A DNA stretch of 64,000 nucleotides from Proteles cristata cristata (GCA_017311185.1 JAESUZ010003526.1:558001-622000); one strand, 5' to 3'. Shown: positions 43,205 through 54,474, counted from the stretch's first letter. A program made the numbers and translations. Notes: generated by a model from the sequence alone, not told the origin.

Positions 43205-43400
43205 GGGGCACCTAGGTGGCTCAGTCGGTTAAGTGTCCAACTTCAGCTCGGGTCATGATTTCATGGTTCCTGAGTTTGAGGTCCACATCGGGCTCTGAGC
43301 TGACAGCATAGAGCCCACTTTGGATCCTCTGTCCCCTTCTCTCTCTGTCTCTCCCCGCTCACCTGCTCTGTCTCTCAGAAATAAATAAACATTAAAAAAG
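43205..43400 (+). mobile_element. Felid SINE in L1
   Basis: Head ggggcacctaggtggctcag. The target duplication is diverged: AAAGGACAAAAACT (43191) against AAAAGACAAATACT (43401). Confidence 0.93.
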
Positions 43401-43671
43401 AAAAGACAAATACTTGTAGCATTGTGTTTATGTGAGGTATCTAGTCAACATCATAGTCAGAAAGCAGAAGGGTGGCTGCGGGGGCAGCGGGGAGTGGAAT
43501 GGGGAGCTGGTGTCGGATGGACATAGCGTTTCAGTTTGGGAAGATGAGAAAGTTCTGGAGATGGATGGTAGAAATGGTTGTACAACGATGTGAATGTACT
43601 TAATGTCACTGAGGTATATACTTAAAAATGGTTAAAATGGCAAATTTTATGTTATGCATATTTTATCACAC

Positions 43672-43876
43672 TATATTTTTTTAAAAGACAGAGAGAGTGC
43701 CTATGCACACTCAATGCACGCAGGGGTGGGGCAGAGGGAGAGGGAGAGAGAGAATCTCAAGCAGGCATTACACCAGTGCAGAGCCTCGAGTGGGCTCGAT
43801 TGCATGACCATGAGATCACGATCTGAGTCAAAATTAAGATTCAGGCTCTTAACCGACTGAGTCACCCAGGCGCCCC
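43672..43876 (-). repeat. Felid SINE between two L1 tails
   Basis: Antisense copy ending gactgagtcacccaggcgcccc. Its (GA)n tract is interrupted by tgcctatgcacactcaatgc. Confidence 0.92.
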
Positions 43877-43879
43877 ATG

Positions 43880-44200
43880 TTACATTTTTAATGGGAAAAA
43901 AGACCACAGGCTGTAGGATTCCATTTATACAAAATGTCCAGAAGAAGCAAATCTAGAAAGACAGAAAGTACTGGTTGCCTAGGGTTGAGGGAGATGGGAA
44001 GCGGGAAGTGACTGCTAATGTGTATGGGACGATAAAATTTTTCTAAAATCGGTAGAGGTGACGGCTACACAACTCTGCAAATATGCGAAAAACCACTAAC
44101 TTGTGCACTTTAAATGGGTGAATTGCATACTATGTGAATCATGTCTCACCAAAGGTGTTGAAAAAAGGGGGAAGGCTACACACAGGAACACGTTCAACGT
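43880..44200 (+). repeat. Second L1 3' end
   Basis: The text gactgctaatgtgtatggga, ctaacttgtgcactttaaat, gggtgaattgcatactatgt and gaatcatgtctcaccaaagg is another L1 3'UTR variant, plus strand, following the first by one SINE. Confidence 0.8.
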
Positions 44201-44226
44201 AGAATTATTTAAAATTCACAAAATTA

Positions 44227-44456
44227 GGGGCGCCTGGGTGGCTTACTCAGTTAAGCATCCGACTTTCGCTTAGGTCATGATCTCGCGGTTTGTGGGTTTG
44301 AGCCCCGCGTCGGGCTCTGTGCTGACTGCCGGCTCAGAGCCTGGAGCCTATTTCAGAGTCTGTGTCTCCCTCTCTCTCTGACCCTCCCCTGCTCACGCTG
44401 TCTCTCTCTCCTAGAAATAAATAAAAATACTAAAAATAAATAAATAAAAATAAAAT
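44227..44456 (+). mobile_element. Young-subfamily felid SINE, first of a same-site pair
   Basis: Carries ctgactgccggctcagagcc and ctcctagaaat. The B box is hit (gtttgagcc) and the A box is altered (TGGCTTACTCAG). AAAATTCACAAAATTA lies before it at 44211 and AAAATTCACAAAACTA after it at 44457. Confidence 0.95.
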
Positions 44457-44472
44457 AAAATTCACAAAACTA

Positions 44473-44688
44473 GAGGCACCCGGGTGGCTCAGTTGGTTGG
44501 GCGTCTGACTCTTGGTTGAGCTCAGGTCATGAGCTCACAGTTCGTAGGATTGAGCCCTGCGTGAGGCTCTGCATGGACAGCACGGAGCCCACTTGGGATT
44601 TTTCTCTACCTCTCTCTCTGCCGTTCCCCAGTTCATGCACACACACTTGCACACTCTCTCTCAAATAAATAAATAAACTTAAAAAAAT
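44473..44688 (+). mobile_element. Older felid SINE, second of a same-site pair
   Basis: Head aggcacccgggtggctcagt; body ctgcatggacagcacggagc. It is followed by a third copy of the target, AAAATTCACAAAACT at 44689-44703. More diverged than its left neighbour, so probably the earlier arrival. Confidence 0.93.
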
Positions 44689-44703
44689 AAAATTCACAAA
44701 ACT

Positions 44704-44935
44704 TGAATATGAAATAGAGAAAGAATGGCTAAGGAAATTATGGTGTCTTTAACAATTCAACGGACCATCATACAGCCATTATTAAAATCACACAGAAGAA
44801 TTTTACGCTGGCATGAGGCAAAAAAGGCACAAAATTGTTATAAAAAATGTGCAAGGATAAGGCCTGGGAGAGAAATAGAAAAAAGTGAAAATAATCAATA
44901 TCTTGAAGTATTTGGCACAGAGGCAAATCTTTTAA
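44704..44935. other. AT-rich spacer between SINEs
   Basis: Reads like worn L1 (acggaccatcatacagccat, tattaaaatcacacagaaga), consistent with an old 3' end, but too drifted to be certain. Confidence 0.5.
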
Positions 44936-44952
44936 AATGTGTTCTGCCATTA

Positions 44953-45160
44953 AGGACGCCTGGGTGGCTCAGTCAGTGAAGTGTCCAAGCCTTGATTTCA
45001 GCTCAGGTCACGATCTCACGGTTCATGGGTTTGAGCCCCATATCGGGCTTTATACTGACAGCGCAGAGCCTGCTTTGGATCCCCTGTCCCCACCCCTCTC
45101 TGCCCCTCCCCAGCTTGTGTGCTCTGTCTCTCTCTCAAAAATAAATAAACATTAAAAAAA
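44953..45160 (+). mobile_element. Felid SINE with partial target duplication
   Basis: AATGTGTTCT occurs at 44936 and again at 45165 after the tail, though seven bases separate the left copy from the element head. The body ctgacagcgcagagcctg marks a different subtype from the young copies. Confidence 0.92.
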
Positions 45161-45164
45161 TTTT

Positions 45165-45478
45165 AATGTGTTCTTATTGTTTTATAAACAAAGAAAGGTG
45201 ATATTGTATTGTAACAGAGTAAGAAATAAAATGACAAACTCCTAACCAAAGCTAAAACCCAGTTATTTAAATTCTTCCATCAAAAATAGCCAGGCAACAG
45301 ATGTAAGGCTGTCCTGAACATAAGTCAGCCTTTTTAACTGACTCTAAAGACTATCTTCCCTGAGAATGAAAGCCCTCTTACCCTATTACCTTCCAAAAGG
45401 CATCTGCATCCTAACCAACCCTCCCTGTTAACTCCCCCTTTTTCCAGACTAGGTTACTCATGACATGGTTTTTCTTTT
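45165..45478. other. Unique AT-rich DNA
   Basis: No repeat or exon recognised. Confidence 0.4.
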
Positions 45479-45479
45479 T

Positions 45480-45683
45480 GTTTTTTAACCAATTTATTTA
45501 TTGTTGTCTTATAAATAGTAATTTTTGAGAAAGTACAAGCAGGGGAGGGGCAGAGGACCTGAAGCAGGCTCTGGGCTGACAGGCTGACAGTAGTGAGCCC
45601 TATGTGGGGCTCGAACTCACAAACTGCAAGATCGCGACCTGATCCAAAGTCGGATGCTCAGTCCATTGCCACCCAGGTGCCCC
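45480..45683 (-). repeat. Felid SINE, antisense, diverged
   Basis: Broken tail (tttatttattgttgtcttat), a duplicated gctgacaggctgacag in the body, and tgccacccaggtgcccc at the head. Confidence 0.9.
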
Positions 45684-45689
45684 ATAACT

Positions 45690-46600
45690 TGGTTCGTCAC
45701 CACCTGGTCGGGTCCCCAGCTAGTCGAGAAGGAGCAGACTGAGAGCCAAGCTGGGCTGGCACAGGGAGATGCGGACATGATATACACATGTGATTAGCAT
45801 TCCGAAGACGAATACAACAGGGTTCTGAATCATCTGGGAAATTGCTCCTATCCATCAACATAGAAAAATCAGGAATATCAACATTGAGAACAAACAGGGA
45901 GATTACATTTAAATGTAACCATATTTAAATATGAAGAAGGGACCAGACACAGCATGTATTCCTACTTGTACAATATTCAGAGCTAACAGACTTCTTACAC
46001 ACAGGTTGTATAACTTATTAATGACAACGTGACTTTAAGCAGTGGTTCTAACTGGGTCACCTTGAATAATACCAAACAAAGCCTGCCAAGGGAAACATGC
46101 AAATAAGATGATCATGTGGGGAATCCAGTGGGGAATAGGCATTTTCCTAGCATCTTGGAATTTTTATTGTAGAAAAAGGAACGTAGTATCTAGCTTCTTT
46201 AGCACTGAAGCAACAGCATGAGGAAATTTCATTCTTCAATGGAGCGGAGTCCAAAGAGAGAAACGAGCCTGGCGTTCTCCACACATGACACCAAGTCAAG
46301 CTGGTTTGCAGATACACAGCACAGTGAGACTGATATGAGGAAGCCTGAGCAACGGGTGGCTAGTGCCTACCGCCCGGGGCAGCACCAATCACACAAGACA
46401 GTAGCAGAGGCCTGCAAAGAGGCCTCTCTCCCCCACTCTCTGAGGCCAGGACCTGAGGTAGAGCACCCTCTCCCGCAAATCCCAGCCTCGGAACAGTGTG
46501 TCAAGTGAAACCTCCCCTAATGTACCCGCCGGTGCAAAGAGCCATCTGGCCTCCTGAAAATGGCCACAGAAAGAATTGGGGAATCCTGAAATTTCAGCTG
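45690..46600. other. Unique intronic DNA
   Basis: Nothing recognised. A 96-codon open frame at 46218-46508 resembles no protein I know. Confidence 0.45.
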
Positions 46601-46604
46601 ATGA

Positions 46605-46918
46605 CTAGATATTTTTATGTGACGAATTTTGGTTATATTGTTTTGATGGGAGAATGAAGCTGTGGGTATACTTTTATGAGGTGCCTTACCCTTTAGAAAT
46701 AAACGCTTAGGTATTTACAGATGCAATTATATGATGTCTGGGGGTCACTGCAAAGCAATCCAGGAAAGGAGATGGGGTGGGGGAGGGCGGCGTAGATGAG
46801 CTGAACTGGCCATGAATTGATAGCTGTTGAAACTTGCTGGTAAATAAGTGTGAGTTCATCATCACAGCCCTTCTATTTTCTGTACATGTTTGAAATTTTC
46901 CCTAATAAAACACATTCA
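46605..46918 (+). repeat. Ancient retroposon 3' end (L1-like)
   Basis: Ordered words: aattatatgatgtctggggg, atgaattgatagctgttgaa, acttgctgg, tgtacatgtttgaaattttc, cctaataaaac. The same series recurs in worn form at 58.96-59.49 kb and 62.53-62.69 kb. Confidence 0.65.
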
Positions 46919-46919
46919 G

Positions 46920-47265
46920 TAGGAAAGGCATAAAACCATTCATAACTTTGACCCAGCAGTACACCCCAAAGGAAGTAAGTTAGGGGGAGGGGAGAGCTGA
47001 TTCTGCAGATGCCTAATTGCGGAAAAACTCCGTTACTCCCAACAAATGAGAGGACAGCCAAGCAGCGAGGGTACATCAATAAGGCAAAAATGCTACGTGG
47101 CTTTTTAAAATGATAAATACTTTGGCCTTGTCGCTAAGTGGAAATCGGTAAAGGAATGCTAAATGAAAAACAGGCAGCATGAAATATTATGTGCATACTA
47201 ATCACCGCAAGGTAAAATGCGAGCTCACATAATGAAAAGGGTCAAAAGAGAACACAGGAGGCTAC
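46920..47265 (+). repeat. Old L1 3' end
   Basis: The text ttcataactttgacccagca, gtacaccccaaaggaagtaa, gtacatcaataaggcaaaaa and atgaaatattatgtgcatac has the pattern of ORF2-end and 3'UTR of L1ME-like elements. Confidence 0.6.
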
Positions 47266-47269
47266 CTGC

Positions 47270-49700
47270 TTCCTTTAACAACCAGCTCCTCTGCCTCGGC
47301 TCCGTGAGGCCCCCGACAACCTGCATGCACACGCACATGCACACGCACACACCGGCTGAATTAATTGCACTCTTCTGGGACCCACAGTCCTGGCTTGCAG
47401 ATTCTCCTCCAGTCCATCACCATGTAATGGTTCCTCCTGGACCTGCCGTCCCCAGTGCACCAGGAATTCTATCAGCACACAGTAGGTATTCAATAAATGC
47501 TTGTCCATCAGAATAGAATGGAAGTAACTGCTGTCCATGTCTTAGGTTTGGTGTTTTGTTTTTTCTGTAGAGCTGTTTACATTCACAGGAACCATTCAGG
47601 AAAGGCATTTCTCAGTGATTACCAGAGAACAAAGCTTCCCTTTCTGATTCACAAAGTGCTTCTGCAGTTGTGGGCTTGTGGAGACAGCGGAGCAAAACAA
47701 AATCAAGTGACTTCCGGTCCGGAGCCTACCTGGACCACAGAGAAAAGCCTCATTTTGTTTTTGGAGCTTGTCCTAAGTCTCAGTGCTGTGGCTCCTAACA
47801 CCAAGTCCGCAGATATCCCCCGAGCACAGCCTGGAGAACAGGCCTTTCCTCGGCCACTTGAAAGGGGAATGCTGCGTGGCTGCTCTCAGTGGCGGGCGAG
47901 CGCACAGCCGGGAGACATAAAAGCCGCAGCCGCGCAGCAGCCCCAGGCTGGAGGGACAAGACCTGCCCATCGAGACTGGAGATGGCACTTGAGCTTGAAG
48001 GGCTGTGCGGGCAGCTGCACTGCTGGCCCCCACGCGGTCTGGGTGTTGCTGCGTCCCTTCTGCTTGGAGGTGCCTTGAGCAGCAGGCTCTGGGGGGGGAG
48101 CGGTTTGATATGGATATTTAAGAATGTCGGGAAGAAATCCATAGAAGGTCATTTTTCATAGCCGTGGTTCGTAATTGGTTTTGGATAAAATGTTGAAGAA
48201 TATAGTCCCTTTGAGAATCTGGTAAGGCCTTTCCAGAAAAGTGCACACACGTACACAGTTCTAGAGGGTCTCAGGCGCTTCAGCCACTGCTGTTAATCAG
48301 AACACTTTAAAAAGCTAACCACAACATGAATTTGCACCAAAGCAAGGCAGTCGTGATGTGTGAGGTCCCGGCATAAAGCGATGTGCGGCAGGCCTCTGGG
48401 GAGGGCCTAGTGGTTTCACAAAGGCCAGAAGGAGCGACACAGAGAGCCCATGCCTGGGCTCCCAGAGGAGGGCAGCGTATAGCTAAGACCCTGTGCCCTG
48501 GATCTTCAGAAATGAGACCGCCAAGCCCAACGTCCTCAGGACCTGTGGACCACTAGAGGGTCTCTTTTAGTTGGACAGGGGTGCTGACACTTGACTCCTC
48601 ACACAGGGTCACTTTACCGAGGGTTCCCCTGAATGCTCTGGAAAGCGGGATGCAGAGAACTTCCGACACATGAACTGGAATCCCTTTTCCTAATTAGAGC
48701 CAAAACACCGGTCCCGGTGGTCCTGGGGAAGGACCGAATCAGAGACCGCTGCGACCCCGAAGAAAAGGGGGTCCAGGCATGGGAAGGACGCCTTCAACTT
48801 GGCAGCGGCAAGGGGGTTTGCAGAGAGCCCCCACGGCAGACACATGCCCAGCAGGTCCCTCCTGACAATCTGAGGCCCCTCTGGACTCCTGGGGCTCCCA
48901 GGGACTGACTAATGCCATCCGCCGTCCTGATACAAAGCCTTTCCCAGCAGCCTCCTGCAAGCAGCCCATCAATCTGGTCCTGTTGCAGCGCCCTGTTGCC
49001 CTGTAACAGCGCCACAAGTCAGTTTAAGCTTCTTCTCCCCTAGCGTGAAGATACACTTAAAGAATAGACCCCGCCTATTTCCAAAAGGAATTTAAGGTAG
49101 TTTTTCATAATAATTTACACCCAAGGAAAATGAACTAAAGTAAAATAAAGTAGTAATATAAAATAAAAGCAAGAATGGAAATCACATGAAATGAAAGATG
49201 ACATTTTGACCAAGAACTGGAGAGATAAGACAGTAATTAAAACTAAACAACAAATCAGGCCTGGGCTTCCTGGTAGACTGGGCAAAAAGGGAAAGACAAG
49301 GAATTCCACAGTCTTTGCTTTCTGATGAGTAAAGGCAGAATAAAAAACATTCCACTGGGGAAGATGGCGATTTTTTTTTTTGGCTGACACGAAGTTCTGA
49401 GATGAAATTATAGCAGCCATCCTTACGTTAAGAAATAATGAGTAGCATAATACAAACCGTCTTCAACAAAAGATTTACCTAAAATACAAAATGTTCTTCC
49501 TATAACTTAAGCCAGGCGTTGAGTACCCTTCAGAATCTGTCCCAGTTACTCTCCCAGCTTCATTTCCTTCTTCCTGTCCCTCCCATCCGCACAAGGAACT
49601 GCGTATTTCAGTCAGACCAGACTTCTCATTCCTGGAACACACCTAGTGTTCTCCTTACTTCCCTGTACTCACCCTAAATTCCTTTCTATAAAAATTACAC
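47270..49700. other. Unique intronic DNA
   Basis: Contains a small CACACG/CATG microsatellite at 47320-47353. Otherwise unique. The open frames at 47497-48161 and 48633-49017 lie on both strands and show no domain. AT-rich from 49030 to 49500. Confidence 0.45.
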
Positions 49701-49708
49701 TCTTTTTT

Positions 49709-49926
49709 ACGTTTGTTTGTTTATTTATTTATTTATTGAGAGAGAGAGAGAGAGAGAGAGAGAGCTCGTGCACACATGGAGAAGGGGCAGAGAGAGATGG
49801 AGACAGAGAGTCCCAAGCAGGCTCTGTGCTGATGGACTTGGGGCCTGAACCCATGAACCATTAGATCGTGACCTGAGCTGAAATCAAGAATCAGCCGCTT
49901 AACCGAGTGAGCCATCCAGGCGCCCC
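49709..49926 (-). repeat. Felid SINE with long (GA)n
   Basis: Antisense copy. It has an uninterrupted (GA)n of about 26 bases at 49738-49764, then gtcccaagcaggctctgtgc and gagtgagccatccaggcgcccc. Confidence 0.94.
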
Positions 49927-49929
49927 AAA

Positions 49930-50038
49930 CTTTTTTTTAAAGTAGGCTCCATGCCCAGTGTGGGGTTTGAATCATGACCCTGATTCAAGGGTTGCACAAG
50001 GGTCATGTGCTCTGCTGACTGAGCCAGCCAGGTGCCCC
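49930..50038 (-). repeat. Short carnivoran SINE abutting the previous copy
   Basis: Short type: ttttttaaagtaggctccat, gcccagtgtggggtttgaat, gctgactgagccagccaggt. It sits head-to-tail with the full-length copy in the same orientation. Confidence 0.9.
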
Positions 50039-50164
50039 CTCCCTAAACTCTTACATTCCAGCCTCTTTGCAAAGATTTCCCCAGTTCTCTCAGCCAAAGA
50101 GGTCTCCTGTCACACCTTCCCCACCCCGCCCCCACAGCAGGGTGGAGCACCAGGAGCTGTCACA

Positions 50165-50335
50165 CAGGCAGAGGCAGGGTGGGCAGGGTCTCTGGGGTCA
50201 GGCTGACCTGGGCTGAAATGTGATGCTGCTATTTATTGGCTGTGATTGTGAGCAAGTCACTCTCTCTCAGCCTCAGTGTCCACATCTACAGAACAGAAAT
50301 CACAAAACCTACATGCTGCAAAGCTCTGTAGGAAC
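50165..50335 (+). repeat. MIR element
   Basis: Plus MIR: gctatttattggctgtgatt, gtgagcaagtcactctctct, cagcctcagtgtccacatct, acagaacagaaatcac. Confidence 0.75.
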
Positions 50336-50339
50336 TGAC

Positions 50340-51285
50340 TGGACATCTATAAAGGCTGCAGCCCACAGGAGGAGGGCACGTGACACCGGCTGCAGACTTG
50401 GGTAAGTGTCTTCTCTCCTGCGTAAGAAAAGGAGCCCCGTGAAGGCGGCAGTGCAGTGCCTCCTCATGGGTCTTCCGCAGAGGACCGCCTTGGTAACTGA
50501 GTGTTTTCTCCAGGTCTATTTGGAATTGCGTCGCGATCCTGACACGGGGTGGATTCAGCCCCAGGTCCAAGCACAAAGCTCCTACCTCCCAGACCACACA
50601 ATGCTTCCGGCCCCTCGAGTTTCTCAAGTACTCAGACTTCCCCGTGCCTGCAGTGAAAATTCTCTCCCCCATCAGAAAGTCATCGTTCCCACACAGGTCT
50701 CCAAATACCCATGCAAATCACATTATTACAACCTGAAGTGGCCACCTTACCAAAAGATCCTATTTGAAGAGAGCTGGTGTGTATTTAATTGTTATGGATG
50801 TATAGCACTGACCAATGCCTTGATGAACTAGAGATAAAATCTATCAGCCCTTGATGGCTAATTTGGTATAACATGAATACTGTGAGTTCTAATAACTCAC
50901 AGGAGACCACTCTAGCACTTACAAGCTATATGTCTTCCACACTCATAAAACAACCATAATTACCTTTCATGGGTGAGATGTTCTAGTAATTCCTAAGTGA
51001 CTTAACCCTAGAAAGTCTATGGAAAAAGCTAATTCAAAGAATTTTTATTTCCACAGCAGAAGGCAAGATCAAGAACGTATGAGCCCATTTTTAAACAAAC
51101 AATCCAGAAACCATACATCCCTTCATTTCCTGAGGATATATATGCTGCAGTGACGCTATCCCTTGACAGCAAACAGTGTAAAACTGTGTCAAAACCTGCT
51201 TTGAATTTGCTATTTTGGAAGTTCCTTTCAGAAGCAGTGTGGCTGTGCTCTGGGGGAAGAGCCAGGGCTCCCCGGAGCGGGCAAG
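50340..51285. other. Unique intronic DNA with a short palindrome
   Basis: Holds an inverted repeat at 50881-50901 (TGTGAGTT, five bases, AACTCACA). The rest is AT-leaning and unique; no exon recognised. Confidence 0.5.
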
Positions 51286-51287
51286 CG

Positions 51288-51415
51288 GGTGCACTTTGAA
51301 ACCAGACGGGCCTACGTGTCAATCTCACTGAAAAGAACTGGGATAAGCTGTATAACCTCCTTGGGCCTCAACGCTCTCATACATAAAATGGGAATAATGG
51401 TACTAATCGATGTGG
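51288..51415 (+). repeat. MIR element
   Basis: Plus MIR: ctgtataacctccttgggcc, tcaacgctctcatacataaa, atgggaataatggtactaat. Confidence 0.75.
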
Positions 51416-51419
51416 AAAC

Positions 51420-51540
51420 GACTGTCACATTTTATTGTGTCTCAGAATCACTTGGAGAATTTGCTAAAAATACAGATACGTGAGTTCCATCCCCAAAGAT
51501 TCTGTGTTAGTGTGTCTGATGGGGGCCCAGAAGTCTGTGG
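51420..51540 (+). repeat. MER5-type hAT fragment
   Basis: The words gtctcagaatcacttggaga, atttgctaaaaatacagata, attctgtgttagtgtgtctg and atgggggcccagaagtctg match the MER5A order well. Confidence 0.75.
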
Positions 51541-51544
51541 GGAT

Positions 51545-52540
51545 TTAAATTATTTTTCATTTTTAATTACACAATATGTAAATACATTTCCCCCTTGTAA
51601 AATATTAAAACATTACCTTATCAGTTATGATTGCATTCAGCTGCAAGCAATTAAAAAACTAACAGTCGCTTAAACAGATGGGGGGTTATTTTTCTCATGG
51701 AACAAGAAGAAATCTGGAAGCAGGCAGAACAGAGCTGGAGCACCCCTCGGGGGCGACACGAAGGACCCGGGACCTGTTCGTGTTCTTGCTCTGCCACCAC
51801 TGGCCCGTGGCTTCCACGCTTCTGACTGTAAGACACAGGCAGAAGGCAACATGGGGGCAGAAGGGCTTTGCCCCAGGAGCAAAGGGAAGGTCTCAGCTAG
51901 GCGCACACCAGCCCAGACAACATCAAGGTTGGGTCAGTACACGAGTGAGGCATGGGAGTCAGACAGCCAACAAGAAGTGCCCACTACAATTACACCTACG
52001 GTTCATGTCCCTTTGACCCTCTCTTCCCAGCGCCCCATGGACCCTGGCCTTGTGGGCACATGGACCAAGCTCCTGAGGAGACTCTGGTGCCCTCCGCACC
52101 TCTCACCCCCACCCACCCCCTGTGGCTATGTGTGCGGTGCTCGTGCAGAGGCTTAGGTCTGGCTTTCAAGTGCTCGGCCTGGTGGAGCCATCCCAGTGTC
52201 CAATGAACGACACCCACTCCTCCTCTCTCCTCCCCTGCAACTCACCCAGGAACACCTCATCTCACGCTACTGCCTCGTCTCAGGTTGGCTGGCTGGCTTT
52301 ACTCGGCATACGACACTGGGGCGTGGCAAATTACTGGCTTGTTATAAAAATCAAATCCATCCTTCAAAGCATGATGAATTGTCACCTGTGGCAGTATTTA
52401 AAGAAGGTGACTTGTGTGCCCAGAGCTGGCGAAGCCACACGACCCTGACTGAGATGACAGCATTGTCCCACAAGGTAACACAAGCCTAGAAAGGTTTGCT
52501 TGCCCTCTACTGACACTTTCAGCACCGGGGGAGGGGGGGA
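51545..52540. other. Unique DNA with a possible unassigned old repeat
   Basis: From 51625 the phrase gcattcagctgcaagcaatt, then cgcttaaacagatggggggt, is reminiscent of a dispersed mammalian repeat, but I cannot name the family. The rest is GC-rich and unique. Confidence 0.35.
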
Positions 52541-52559
52541 AATCTGATGGGGGGCAAGT

Positions 52560-52815
52560 GCTCATCACATATTAAGTGGGGGGGAAAAATCAAGATAAAA
52601 AGACTACATTGAGTTTTATATTACAAAGTGTACAGCTATGCAAAGGAAAAAAGCCTGGAAATCTAATCCTAATTGGTAACAGCAGGGGACACTTTACTGG
52701 TGAGAGTAATTATGTTTTATTCCCTTCGGGTCTTTGAGGGGAGGGCTGGTGACTTTCCAAAAGTTTCTACCAAAAAACACGCATTTCTTTTGTAACCAGG
52801 TTTATGATTTGAAAA
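52560..52815 (+). repeat. Old L1 3' end
   Basis: The text ttatattacaaagtgtacag, ctatgcaaaggaaaaaagcc, attggtaacagcaggggaca and cgcatttcttttgtaaccag has the L1ME-like 3'UTR order. Confidence 0.65.
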
Positions 52816-52819
52816 AAAA

Positions 52820-53600
52820 TGTGTCAACCTCTAGCAGCCATCAGGAATCATAAAATAACTTTTGGAAGGCCTCTGGTGGGTCAGCTCAACTAACTCCACA
52901 CCCTAACTATGGTATCTGGTCTCCGTGTAAAATTCAAAGGCAAATAAGAAGGACTTTAGCCAGAGCCAAGGGTATGACCACGTGTATGTAGGGCACCGTG
53001 ACACGGCCGCTGGCTACAACGGTAGCATTTTAACAATCTGCCACTGTTCTGATTTAACAGGGGAAAACACTCCAGAATGAAACTCAGGTTCAAGGTCCCT
53101 GTGACTTCCTAATCGAGGAGCTGCAAAGAGAAATGCAGGGTCATTACTCAGCCACAGCGCTGCACTCAGCTATCCTGCACACAGCAATTAGGTGGAACTC
53201 GAGGTGCCGTGCACACTGCATACAAAGCCGGCCCCTCTCTGGGAGGAACCAAAAGGCACAAGACCCCACCGCATGGCAGGCATCCAGCTCGTTGGATGGA
53301 GAAGTTTTTCCAATCAGAGTACGCTCTTTGCAAACCTCTGCCTGCAATTTCCTCAGGAAGCCTGTGGCTATCAAACAAGCAAGCTAATAAATATATTAAT
53401 AGGCACGATCTGCAAGTTGGATGCTGTTAACTTTGGGGAGGCAGCTGAACTGTGCAACGGCTCTGGGGAGGTAAACATCACACCTAAGGCTCTATTCTCT
53501 ACTCACCTTTTCCACTCTAGCAAGTGCTTACGGCCCGCTGGCAATAAACAGCCTTGGCAGGGTTCTACAACAAAGCCGATCCAATCACTAAGGATGCCCT
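52820..53600. other. Unique intronic DNA
   Basis: No repeat recognised. A 136-codon open frame at 53192-53602 has no recognisable domain and no splice context. Confidence 0.45.
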
Positions 53601-53622
53601 GATTTAAATGGAGTTTGCTGCA

Positions 53623-53808
53623 GAGGCTCAGTCAGTGAAACCTCTGACTCTTGATTTCAGCTCAGGTCACAATCTCGCAGTTGGTGAGATCAAGCCCCAT
53701 GATGGGCTCTGCGCTGACAGCGAGGGGGCCTGATTGGGATTCTCTCTCCACCCCTCCCCACTCACGCTTTCTCTCCCTCTCAAAATAAATAAATAAACCT
53801 TAAAAATA
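53623..53808 (+). mobile_element. Felid SINE, older of a nested pair
   Basis: Truncated head (gaggctcagtcagtgaaacc) and body ctgcgctgacagcgaggggg. Its target repeat AAATGGAGTTTGCTGCA (53606) reappears, with two changes, only after the second SINE at 54034. Confidence 0.92.
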
Positions 53809-53818
53809 AATAAATTGA

Positions 53819-54033
53819 GGGGCACCTGTGTGGCTCAGTCGGTTAAGCGTCTGACTTCTGCTCAGTTCACAAGTTCGAGCCCTGTGTCAGGCTCTGTGCT
53901 GACAGCTCAGAGTCTGGAGCCATTTGAGATTCTGGTCTCCCTCTCTCTCTGCCCCTCCCCTGCTCATTCTTTGTCTCTCTCTCTCTCAAAAACTAAATAA
54001 AACATAAAAAAAAATTTTTTTAAATAAATGAAT
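53819..54033 (+). mobile_element. Felid SINE inserted in the tail of the preceding one
   Basis: Head ggggcacctgtgtggctcag; shortened middle (gctcagttcacaagttcgag). AAATAAATTGAG lies before it and AATAAATTGAG after it, so its target was the tail-target junction of the first SINE. Confidence 0.93.
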
Positions 54034-54050
54034 AAATTGAGCTTGCTGCA

Positions 54051-54465
54051 TTCTGGGCCTCTTCCTCCCAATCTGATGGCAGAGAAGGGACCTCTTTCTA
54101 GTGAACAGACCCTGAGCCTGCTGTGCTATGTTTCCAGGGCCCCAGTCGTGGTGCCTACTTTGGGAGGCTTGGACAGGACAAAGGATGGTGTGCCTTGGAA
54201 GCTACAATCCTGGTCCCAGGAACTCAGGGCATGACCTCCCGTTGCTAGGTCTCCAAGCTCTGATACAAAGCTGAATTGTGTGTCTGACCATACCATCTCA
54301 AAGCGTGCAGTGACGGTGCCTTAATGCTCCAGGAGCCTTTAGGTCAGAAATCATGAAATACAGTTGGCAAATCAACATAAAAGTATCTAACCTCAGAAGG
54401 AATTAAAGAAATGGAAATTTGGATGACATGGATTGTCTCAGGCCAATTTAGCAAAATCTGAGTAG
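54051..54465. other. Unique intronic DNA
   Basis: Nothing recognised. Confidence 0.45.
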
Positions 54466-54474
54466 CCCCAAGCG

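Larger units (their letters stand above)
42505..43670 (+). repeat. L1 3' end with two SINEs inside
   Basis: L1 wording in order: cattaatctcatagccaaaa, gctggaaccacccaaatgtc, (SINE), ccatacaatggaatagtatt, acatggatgaacttagaaaa, (SINE), aaagttctggagatggatgg, caacgatgtgaatgtactta, ggttaaaatggcaaatttta. A single 3' end in plus orientation. Confidence 0.85.

Noticed and set aside
42853..45160. Regularly spaced similar repeats suggesting a CRISPR-like array
   Set aside because: The units are 200-base SINEs with tails and target duplications, irregularly spaced in a vertebrate intron.
47497..48161. Several overlapping frames of 86-193 codons as a possible nested gene
   Set aside because: Frames lie on both strands at once, none resembles a known family and no splice or poly(A) pattern supports them.
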